Assembly (NCBI GenBank): GCA_030638325.1 | Contig: DAOWEV010000031.1 | Span: 1 to 5,888 of the forward strand | Direction of reading: 5' to 3' | Source: Bacteroidales bacterium | Lineage (GTDB): Bacteria > Bacteroidota > Bacteroidia > Bacteroidales > JAGOPY01 | DNA length: 5,888 bases | Part shown: positions 1 through 5,410 of the stretch, one piece after another | How positions within the stretch are numbered: the first letter of the stretch is position 1 | Layout of the letters: the number at the start of each line of letters is the position of its first letter | The notes under the pieces: model-generated | Database searches by the model: none | Told to the model about the DNA's origin: nothing | Seen by the model: the letters and a program-made list of their open reading frames with translations, nothing else | Position numbers and translations under genes: made by a program

Positions 1-1
1 A

Positions 2-703
2 TTAATCTTATCTGCATCGGATGAAGTCAGTAAACACCTCGCATCATCCTTTCACCAGGATAAAAATATAGTGGTGCTGGGATATCCGAGAAATGATCTG
101 TTTTTCAACCCCAAACTGTTATTTACGGATGTGGCACAAAAGCTTCACCTCAAGGACTATAAAACTGTTATATTGTATGCGCCTACATTCCGGGATAAGT
201 ACCAGGACGTATCCCCATTTTCACCTGAAGGCCTTGGCAATATCAATACTTTCCTTCACCAGGATGAGAGCCTTCTCATCATTAAAAAGCATCCTCTGGA
301 ACAAAACATTAGTATCCCATCCGGGTTGTCAAATATTATAGATGTTTCAGATCAAAACCTGGATATCCAGGAACTGCTCTATTATTCCGGGGTCCTAATA
401 ACCGATTATTCAAGCGCTTTTTTCGATTTCATTTTAACAAACCGGCCGGTGATCTTCTATTCTTATGATTATGAGGATTATATTGAAAAGTGCCGGGGCA
501 TGTATTATGATTATTATAAAGAGCTGCCGGGGCCTTTCGCAACAAATGAAGCAGCGCTTTTAGATCTGATCAGGAATTCCAGGCAGTGGTTTGCCGATCA
601 TGAATACCAGGAAAAATATCATCAGTTCAAGATCAGGTTTAACGCTTTTACAGATGGCAACTCAAGCCGGAGGTTTTTTGATTACCTCTCTGAAAAACCA
701 TAG
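2..703 (+). CDS. CDP-glycerol glycerophosphotransferase family protein, 5'-truncated by window edge
   Basis: The frame is open from base 2 to the TAG at 701-703 with no stop, so the real start lies before the window; a GTG at 71 is internal, because the residues before it (ending SFHQDKNIVV) continue the family fold. About 233 C-terminal residues are visible. Family signatures in order are GYPRND (near visible residues 27-32), APTFRD (60-65), KKHP with a candidate catalytic His near 97, LITDYSS (132-138) and a PGP turn near 176. These are the conserved blocks of the TagB/TagF/TarF-type glycerophosphotransferase domain, which moves glycerol phosphate (sometimes ribitol phosphate) from a CDP donor to a glycan or lipid-linked acceptor at the inner face of the membrane. 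The convergent neighbour at 727-1110 is the enzyme that makes CDP-glycerol, which supports glycerol phosphate as the group transferred. The acceptor and the N-terminal domain cannot be seen. The family is certain; the exact substrate is inferred. Confidence 0.9.
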   Translation, partial: LILSASDEVSKHLASSFHQDKNIVVLGYPRNDLFFNPKLLFTDVAQKLHLKDYKTVILYAPTFRDKYQDVSPFSPEGLGNINTFLHQDESLLIIKKHPLEQNISIPSGLSNIIDVSDQNLDIQELLYYSGVLITDYSSAFFDFILTNRPVIFYSYDYEDYIEKCRGMYYDYYKELPGPFATNEAALLDLIRNSRQWFADHEYQEKYHQFKIRFNAFTDGNSSRRFFDYLSEKP

Positions 704-726
704 AGACGCAATATTTTGCGTCTCTA
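701..726. terminator. Perfect 11-bp palindrome, probable shared terminator of convergent genes
   Basis: TAGAGACGCAA at 701-711 is repeated in perfect inversion at 716-726 around a TATT loop. It fills almost the whole gap between the two convergent genes, and its first three bases are the TAG stop of the plus-strand gene. On the minus strand the hairpin is followed by TGGTTTTTC, a short U-rich tract, so termination of the tagD transcript is better supported than termination in the plus direction, where no U-run follows. It may also be a copy of a dispersed palindromic repeat. Confidence 0.7.
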
Positions 727-1110
727 CTATAAATGATCCTTCCTGAGCCCGCTTGTCGAAATACCTTCTGTGCGTGGCAGGTAAACAACTTTACAAACAT
801 CTGAAACAAAATCGAATTTTCCCTGCCAGTCATCTCCCATGACCAGGATATCCGCTGCATGTTGAATGATATAATCCCGTTTCTTTTCCAGGCTTTCCTC
901 GTAAAACGCTTCGTCGACATACTGAATGGCTTGTACGATCTGCAGCCTGTCCTCCTCGTTATAAACCGGGTAATAACTTTTTTTTGAAAAATTCAACGCA
1001 TCGGTAGACACCCCGACAATCAAATGGTTGCCAAGCTCTTTAGCCCTCCTGAGTATGTTCAGGTGGCCTATATGGAAAAGATCAAATGTGCCAAAAGTTA
1101 TAACTCTCAT
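727..1110 (-). CDS. tagD: Glycerol-3-phosphate cytidylyltransferase (TagD/TarD type)
   Basis: This cytosolic enzyme makes CDP-glycerol and pyrophosphate from CTP and sn-glycerol 3-phosphate. The protein has 127 residues, the usual size for TagD. Nucleotidyltransferase motifs are clear: GTFDLFHIGH with the HxGH motif at residues 13-16, GDDW at 92-95 in the TagD-like context MGDDWQGKFD, and RTEGISTSGLR with the ISTSxxR motif at 117-123. The ATG at 1110 places the N-terminus exactly at the family start (MRVITFGTFD). No clear Shine-Dalgarno sequence precedes it, as is usual in Bacteroidota. It begins 11 bp after the stop of the GT2 gene and is almost surely cotranscribed with it. Its TAG stop (729-727) is followed at once by a second in-frame TAG (726-724) in the palindrome. 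In Firmicutes the product feeds wall teichoic acid; in a Gram-negative cell it more likely feeds glycerol phosphate decoration of a capsule or lipopolysaccharide. The convergent transferase at 2-703 is the obvious user. Confidence 0.95.
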   Translation of the reverse strand: MRVITFGTFDLFHIGHLNILRRAKELGNHLIVGVSTDALNFSKKSYYPVYNEEDRLQIVQAIQYVDEAFYEESLEKKRDYIIQHAADILVMGDDWQGKFDFVSDVCKVVYLPRTEGISTSGLRKDHL

Positions 1111-1121
1111 CCAAAGATATA

Positions 1122-2024
1122 TTAGAAGTTAAAAAATCCCTTACTTACCCAGAACCTGAATTTTATGATCATGACTGCTTTCCGGTATTGCATCCTCAGG
1201 CAGTAATAAAAAAATAATACAACAGATACCATCCATTTAACGATTTCTGATATCGCTTTATCAACATAAGGCCTTCTGCCAAGATCCCTGACCCTGATCC
1301 GTTCGCTGATGCCTATCCCATTTGCCTGTTTTTGAATAAAGCTGATTTGCAGTCTCCTGTCAGGAACCAGGTGTTCAACAACAGCATCCGGTATGTAATA
1401 GATATTTTCCCCGCCGCTCCTGATCCTGTGAAACAAATCTTTTTCTTCAGATCCTTCCAATCCTTTGCCTTTTCGGCCCAGTTTAACATTGAAATCCCCG
1501 TATTTTTCAAAAACTTCTTTTTTAAACCCCATATTTGCACCGATTGGAAATTTTTTTGAAGGAAATTTCCGGATCTTATTGCCCAGGTCAATTACAGAAG
1601 CCAGCGGCAACAAAAAGTCTGACATCCATTCCGGTCGTTCAGACTCAAAACGTGGAATGATCTTTCCTCCAAAAGCAGAAAATTCTGTACCTGACTTCAC
1701 AAATTTTTCTATTTCCTGGAGATACCCTGGAAAAGCAAATGCATCATCATCAAGAAAAATGATGACCTGACCTGAAGATTCTTTAATGCCTCTGTTCCTG
1801 GCAAAAGAAAGTCCCTGTTCCTTTTCAAAGATATATTTGAAATTTACTTCAGGATATTTTTTTATAACAGCTTTTGAGAACTCAGCAGTCTTGTCCGTAC
1901 TGTTATTATCGATGATCAAAACTTCATACAGGTCGTTATCATAATCCTGTTGCGCCAGGTGCTCGAGGCATGACCCAATGTAATCTTCGCGGTTATATGT
2001 TGAAATTATGATGGAGTAAAACAC
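1122..2024 (-). CDS. GT2 family glycosyltransferase
   Basis: A 300-residue inverting glycosyltransferase with a GT-A fold that would transfer a sugar from a nucleotide-sugar to a surface-glycan intermediate at the cytoplasmic face of the membrane. Visible motifs are SIIISTYN at residues 4-11, the nucleotide-binding IIDNNSTD at 37-44, GLSFARNRG at 71-79, the metal-binding DDD at 92-94, GANMGF at 162-167 and EEKDLFHR at 193-200, the acceptor/catalytic-base region typical of the family. Residues about 258-295 are hydrophobic and aromatic mixed with basic residues (VKWMVSVVLFFYYCL), suggesting membrane association. The start is a GTG at 2024: no in-frame ATG was seen in the roughly 55 bp upstream, and the ORF begins directly with the canonical beta-1 strand, so little can be missing. 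It lies 132 bp after the yfhO-like gene and 11 bp before tagD. The sugar and the acceptor cannot be told from sequence. Confidence 0.93.
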   Translation of the reverse strand: MFYSIIISTYNREDYIGSCLEHLAQQDYDNDLYEVLIIDNNSTDKTAEFSKAVIKKYPEVNFKYIFEKEQGLSFARNRGIKESSGQVIIFLDDDAFAFPGYLQEIEKFVKSGTEFSAFGGKIIPRFESERPEWMSDFLLPLASVIDLGNKIRKFPSKKFPIGANMGFKKEVFEKYGDFNVKLGRKGKGLEGSEEKDLFHRIRSGGENIYYIPDAVVEHLVPDRRLQISFIQKQANGIGISERIRVRDLGRRPYVDKAISEIVKWMVSVVLFFYYCLRMQYRKAVMIIKFRFWVSKGFFNF

Positions 2025-2035
2025 TGCTGGTAGTG

Positions 2036-2070
2036 TAAATTTTAAATTATAAATTATAAATTTTAAATGA
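2036..2070. repeat. AT-rich heptamer repeat, five TAAATNN units
   Basis: Five consecutive 7-bp units start at 2036, 2043, 2050, 2057 and 2064: TAAATTT, TAAATTA, TAAATTA, TAAATTT and TAAATGA. The last unit overlaps the first octamer of the adjoining array. The block lies just upstream of the GTG start of the GT2 gene and would be an unstructured AU-rich leader in its mRNA. It has no clear coding content. Confidence 0.75.
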
Positions 2071-2170
2071 TTGAATGCTTAAATGCTTAAATGTGTAAAT
2101 AGTATTTATTGTTCCTACATTCTATCATTCAATCATTCTATCATTTAAGCATTTAATCATTTAATCATTT
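2069..2170. repeat. Octamer arrays in inverted orientation forming a long imperfect hairpin
   Basis: Left array: four 8-bp units GATTGAAT, GCTTAAAT, GCTTAAAT and GTGTAAAT (2069-2100). Right array: six units starting at 2118 (CATTCTAT, CATTCAAT, CATTCTAT, CATTTAAG, CATTTAAT, CATTTAAT), plus a partial CATTT reaching 2170. The arrays are mutually inverted: 2065-2093 matches the reverse complement of 2142-2170 at 27 of 29 positions, leaving a 48-nt loop. The right array supplies the stop codon (2159-2157) and last three codons of the yfhO-like gene. In a minus-strand transcript the hairpin sits between this gene and the GT2 gene, where it could stabilise the upstream mRNA or attenuate read-through. 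No U-tract follows it, so it is not called as a terminator. Confidence 0.8.
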
Positions 2171-4604
2171 TCCCGTTTGCCCACACCACTCTGGCCAGGT
2201 AACCAAGTATTACGAGGAGCAAAATGATCATGGCTGCACCGCTGATCTTTTCACCCATATAGTACACTGCCGGTTCGAACTTAAACTCAACAACATGCTC
2301 TCCGGCCGGGATGATCATCCCCCTCAAAACATAATTTACCCTGAAATAAGGGGCCTCTTTTCCATCAATAAAGGCATCCCAGCCCTTATCATAATAGATC
2401 TCCGAAAATACTGCCAGGTTTTTATGCCCGGAAACGGAACTATAGGTCAGGTGATTGGGCTCATAAGATGTCAGGGTAATCCTTGCGAGAGAGTCTTTTG
2501 AAGGAACAAAATTATCGATGTAGTTTTCAAACCGCCTGTCTATTATAGCTGTTTTGGCCGGGTCAAAGTCATTCAGGGCCATGATCTCCTCATCTGCATT
2601 CCCGGCCATTTGGTAATCCTCAACAAACCAGCTATTGCCAAGGGCATCCATATTGAGTTGGGCAGCCGGAATGTTTTTTTCATCCGGAACAATAAAATAC
2701 TTAGTATTCAGCATGTTAAGTGCTTTCATATTATTTTTTAAGATGTGATTGTCGATGATGTCCTGATATCGCTGTAATTTGGCGCCATGATAGCCCCCGA
2801 TGGATTTATGGAAATAGGATGTGCTGGCATCATTGAAGGTGCTCACCGTAGTATTCATCACCCGGTAATTCGGATCCTTATCTTTCAATATGAATTTATC
2901 GGCATTCGTCGGATGGTAAAGAATTTCTGCATTCCGTTTTGATACAAAGTCATCATCGTTGAGATAACGCTTGTCGACACCCCACATATCAATAATTACA
3001 AGCAAAGACAGCAAGGCTATCAGATAACCGGATTTCAGTTTTCCCATACCATATATAAATAGCAAGGCAGCTCCGGTAAGGATGATGAACAGGCTTCTCA
3101 GCACATCCGACCTGAATATTGATATCCGGGCCCCTTCAAGGTTCATCAGGAACACATCAATTTGCTGACTGTATTGTGGATTGGATATTTTTTGTTGGCC
3201 GAAGGCTTCGATCTCTGTATCCTTCAGGAAGCTGAAAAACAGGCCTGGAAAAAGGTAGAAAAGGAATATCAGGCCTGCGGTCAACCCTAATGCAGCATAA
3301 AATTCCTTGCGTTTCTCCCGAAACCACTCCTTTTCTTTGATCATCTGGTTCAGGGTTATCAATGCCAGGACGGGGATGGCAAATTCGGCCATCACCAGGA
3401 TAGAGGAAACGGCCCTGAATTTATTATACATCGGGAAATAATCCAGAAAAAGATCTGTGAACCACATCATATTCTTACCCCAGGAAAGCAAAATTGCCAA
3501 CACTGTAATACTGAACAGTACCCATTTCAACCTTCCTTTCACGATAAACATTCCCAGCACAAAAAGGAAAAGTATGAAAGCCCCGACATAAACCGGCCCG
3601 GACGTAAAAGGCTGGTTTCCCCAGTAATGATTCTGGCCCCCTACCGCCTGGCGGAGGTCCCGGTCTACTTTTTCAAGCGCTTTCGGACTGGTGCTAAGAG
3701 AGGCATCGCCCCCACCTTTAATATTCGGGACCAGCAGGGAAAACGTCTCCTGCTGCCCATAACTCCAGGCCGTCACATAATCACGGTCCAGGCCCGATGT
3801 TTTATTATCTTTATTAAATGTCAGTTCAGAACCCCCGCGGATGGTATATTCCCCATACTGATAGGTGGTCAGTAAGCGCGTGATATTAATAGAAAATGCC
3901 AGCACTGCGGCGATCAGCAAAATTCCGGAAGCTTTGAAAAAGACCGGCAGTTTATTATTTCTGAACGCATAGATAAGCTCCCCGATGACATATATGAGGA
4001 TAAACATCATGAAATAATAGGTCATCTGGGGATGATTGGCATATAACTGCAGTGTCAGAAAAAGTGCAGCAATAATACCCCCTTTCAGAAACTTACCCTG
4101 GTAAGCCAGAAGGATCCCGGCAAAAGTAGGAGGGATGAAGGCGATTGCCCTGACCTTCCAGATATGCCCGGCATCAATAATAATGAAAAAATAGGATGAA
4201 AAGGCGAATGCAACAGCTCCCAGTATGCTCAGCCAGGGATTGATACCCAGGACGAGCATGAGTATATAAAATCCGATCAGGTAGAGGAATATATAATTCG
4301 CCGGGCCGGGGAGCCATAACTCAAAGATGCGCCGGATCTTGGTGAAAAAGTTCGAAACATAAACCACCGATATCTGGTAGGCCGGCATGCCGCTGAACAT
4401 AGAATTGGTCCATAACGCCTCTTCACCCGTTGCTTTCCTGTAATCAATAATTTCCTGCTGGGCAGCAATACCTTTTACCACATCAGTTTGCTTTAGCTTT
4501 TTGCCCTCAAAAACAGGAGGCGCAAAATAACTCAGAGAGATGGTGAGAAATATCAGAACAGCCGAAAAATACGGCAACATTTTTTTTAGCAAATCACTTT
4601 TCAT
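2157..4604 (-). CDS. YfhO family multi-pass membrane protein (GT-C-like glycosyltransferase)
   Basis: An 815-residue integral membrane protein, the normal length for the YfhO family. Residues about 12-29 form the first membrane segment; D41, in the following extracytoplasmic loop (KLKQTD), is placed like the acidic residue of GT-C enzymes. Many hydrophobic segments follow through about residue 550. A soluble, probably periplasmic region then carries the family signature GWDAFIDGK (741-749) and PAGEHVVEFKFEP (766-778), and a last membrane span lies at about 788-807. YfhO-type proteins are thought to move sugars from polyprenyl-phosphate carriers to surface polymers; in Bacillus subtilis YfhO works in lipoteichoic acid glycosylation with the GT2 enzyme CsbB. 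A similar role beside the GT2 gene is an inference. The ATG at 4604 begins MKSDLLKKMLPYF, a basic N-terminus just before the first span. There is no Shine-Dalgarno sequence. The last codons (MIK, stop TGA) are made of octamer repeat DNA. Confidence 0.92.
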   Translation of the reverse strand: MKSDLLKKMLPYFSAVLIFLTISLSYFAPPVFEGKKLKQTDVVKGIAAQQEIIDYRKATGEEALWTNSMFSGMPAYQISVVYVSNFFTKIRRIFELWLPGPANYIFLYLIGFYILMLVLGINPWLSILGAVAFAFSSYFFIIIDAGHIWKVRAIAFIPPTFAGILLAYQGKFLKGGIIAALFLTLQLYANHPQMTYYFMMFILIYVIGELIYAFRNNKLPVFFKASGILLIAAVLAFSINITRLLTTYQYGEYTIRGGSELTFNKDNKTSGLDRDYVTAWSYGQQETFSLLVPNIKGGGDASLSTSPKALEKVDRDLRQAVGGQNHYWGNQPFTSGPVYVGAFILFLFVLGMFIVKGRLKWVLFSITVLAILLSWGKNMMWFTDLFLDYFPMYNKFRAVSSILVMAEFAIPVLALITLNQMIKEKEWFREKRKEFYAALGLTAGLIFLFYLFPGLFFSFLKDTEIEAFGQQKISNPQYSQQIDVFLMNLEGARISIFRSDVLRSLFIILTGAALLFIYGMGKLKSGYLIALLSLLVIIDMWGVDKRYLNDDDFVSKRNAEILYHPTNADKFILKDKDPNYRVMNTTVSTFNDASTSYFHKSIGGYHGAKLQRYQDIIDNHILKNNMKALNMLNTKYFIVPDEKNIPAAQLNMDALGNSWFVEDYQMAGNADEEIMALNDFDPAKTAIIDRRFENYIDNFVPSKDSLARITLTSYEPNHLTYSSVSGHKNLAVFSEIYYDKGWDAFIDGKEAPYFRVNYVLRGMIIPAGEHVVEFKFEPAVYYMGEKISGAAMIILLLVILGYLARVVWANGKMIK

Positions 4605-4630
4605 AATGCATGATTAAATAAAACCGAATG

Positions 4631-4664
4631 CGAAATTATCATTTTTTAACAAACAGGAATACAA
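4631..4664 (-). promoter_or_regulatory. Weak candidate promoter of the yfhO-like gene
   Basis: On the minus strand TAATTTCG (4638-4631) matches seven of eight positions of the Bacteroidota -7 box TAnnTTTG. A TTG (4664-4662) lies 23 bases upstream, somewhat farther than the usual spacing. The implied 5' leader is about 20 nt. The gene needs a promoter here because two terminator-like hairpins separate it from rpmH, but the match is imperfect. Confidence 0.3.
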
Positions 4665-4679
4665 TCATGGTATTAAAAA

Positions 4680-4707
4680 CCTACGAGCGTCTGTAAGATC
4701 TCGTAGG
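4680..4707 (-). terminator. Hairpin with T-run, possible second terminator after rpmH
   Basis: CCTACGAG (4680-4687) and CTCGTAGG (4700-4707) form a perfect 8-bp stem around a 12-nt loop. On the minus strand it is followed by TTTTTAAT (4679-4672), so it fits a factor-independent terminator catching read-through from rpmH and the heptamer region before the yfhO-like promoter. The long loop makes it weaker than the hairpin at 4879-4904. It may instead be one copy of a dispersed palindromic repeat. Confidence 0.5.
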
Positions 4708-4712
4708 GTTGA

Positions 4713-4866
4713 GGCGTGAAGGGAGAGTTGAGAGAAGTCGGAAGTCCGAAGTCGGAAGACCGAAGAGGTGAGAGTGAGTAGTGAGCGAGGGAGCGATAGG
4801 GCAACAGGGAGAGGTGTGAGTGGTGAATGGTGAGTGGGTAGACGTGACAATGTGAAGTGTGAGTAG
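4713..4866. repeat. Purine-rich degenerate heptamer tandem array (about 22 units)
   Basis: Bases 4713-4866 can be read in one unbroken 7-bp phase. The clearest part starts at 4734: GAAGTCG, GAAGTCC, GAAGTCG, GAAGACC, GAAGAGG. A second clear part starts at 4811: GAGGTGT, GAGTGGT, GAATGGT, GAGTGGG. Units between are more degenerate but mostly stay in phase, and most begin with GA. The plus strand is almost all G, A and T and the minus strand is pyrimidine-rich. Minus-strand reading frames of about 70 codons through this block are low-complexity by-products of the repeat and are not called as genes. The block lies between two hairpins downstream of rpmH, and no function is evident. Confidence 0.75.
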
Positions 4867-4873
4867 TTCAAAC

Positions 4874-4904
4874 AAAAAAAGAAGGTAAATCACTTTACCT
4901 TCTT
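4874..4904 (-). terminator. Strong factor-independent terminator of rpmH
   Basis: On the minus strand AAGAAGGTAAA (4904-4894), a GTGA loop and TTTACCTTCTT (4889-4879) form an 11-bp perfect stem. The following run of Ts reaches 4874 and overlaps the end of the stem. Hairpin plus T-run 45 bp after the rpmH stop is a textbook intrinsic terminator. Confidence 0.88.
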
Positions 4905-4930
4905 CTTCTATTCTATTGAAAATATTTTTT

Positions 4931-4946
4931 CCTGTATTATTACAGG
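4931..4946. other. Small hairpin just after the rpmH stop
   Basis: CCTGTA (4931-4936) and TACAGG (4941-4946) form a perfect 6-bp stem with a 4-nt loop, 3 bp past the rpmH stop codon. On the minus strand it is followed by As rather than Ts, so it is not a terminator by itself; it could protect the 3' end of the short rpmH message. It may also be chance. Confidence 0.4.
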
Positions 4947-4949
4947 ACG

Positions 4950-5093
4950 CTATTCATCAGAAACAGACAACTTCGTTCTGGCCTTTGTCCGCCTGCGTGC
5001 CAATATCTTACGGCCATTTTTGGAGGCCATTCTTTCCCTGAATCCGTGCTTGTTCTTGCGTTTTCTATTCGATGGCTGAAATGTTCTTTTCAT
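4950..5093 (-). CDS. rpmH: Large ribosomal subunit protein bL34
   Basis: A 47-residue, very basic protein that translates as MKRTFQPSNRKRKNKHGFRE and onward, through RMASKNGRKILARRRTKAR to a C-terminal KLSVSDE. The MKRTFQPSxRKRKxxHGFRxRM core and the xNGRxxLxxRRxKxR segment are diagnostic of bL34, a small protein of the 50S subunit that binds 23S rRNA. The tail ends at SDE, a few residues shorter than I recall for many Bacteroidota homologues, but the core is intact. The ATG at 5093 is the only sensible start. It sits about 23 nt downstream of a perfect TAnnTTTG box and upstream of a strong terminator, so it is probably transcribed alone. No rnpA or dnaA neighbour is seen in the window. Confidence 0.97.
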   Translation of the reverse strand: MKRTFQPSNRKRKNKHGFRERMASKNGRKILARRRTKARTKLSVSDE

Positions 5094-5115
5094 TGTCCTT
5101 GAATTTTTGAGTGTG

Positions 5116-5123
5116 CAAAGATA
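5116..5123 (-). promoter_or_regulatory. Promoter -7 box of rpmH
   Basis: On the minus strand TATCTTTG is a perfect match to the Bacteroidota -7 consensus TAnnTTTG, 22 bp upstream of the rpmH ATG, giving a leader of roughly 15 nt. No good TTG-type -33 box stands at the usual distance, which is common for strong housekeeping promoters of this phylum. Confidence 0.7.
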
Positions 5124-5410
5124 TGCAAATTTTGATTAGCCCAGAGAATTATGTTTGTTTTTTTGGCTAAGAGTTGTTTTGATGTGCTGGAGAATATATA
5201 TGGGTTTATTATATCTTTTGAAAAACTATGTCTTCAATAAGGTTAATAAGGTTGGTAAGGTGGCCGTTATGTTTTGTTACTAAGGTTTAAGGATTTTGTG
5301 AAAATAAAGTTATGGAAATATGCAGCAATCCTTAAACATTACCTACGTTTATTGTAACTATTTAGGTGGTTATTAAATTTACTTTAATTATTTAATCTTC
5401 TCAGGAGGGA
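5124..5410. other. Gene-free stretch with TAAGGTT repeats and an inverted repeat
   Basis: No convincing gene is seen on either strand. The stretch holds a perfect TAnnTTTG box on the plus strand (TATGTTTG, 5150-5157) without a properly spaced -33 element; three 9-bp-spaced copies of TAAGGTT or TAAGGTG (5238, 5247, 5256) and another TAAGGTT at 5281; and a perfect 11-bp inverted repeat with arms 5285-5295 and 5327-5337. The rest is AT-rich DNA leading into the 11-bp array. A 33-codon frame at 5182-5283 lacks coding support. Confidence 0.6.

Noticed and set aside
71..703. GTG at 71 as the start of the glycerophosphotransferase
   Set aside because: The frame stays open to the window edge and upstream codons encode residues that fit the family fold, so the gene starts further left.
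648..920. Minus-strand 90-codon frame over the ends of the convergent genes
   Set aside because: It overlaps tagD in another frame and lacks any family motif; tagD is the clear gene.
1313..1770. Several 75-101 codon frames on both strands
   Set aside because: All lie inside the GT2 gene, whose motifs are unambiguous; they are out-of-frame shadows.
4665..4893. Two overlapping minus-strand frames of about 70 codons
   Set aside because: They run through the heptamer array, hairpin and terminator; their S/T/P/L-rich composition follows from the pyrimidine-rich repeat.
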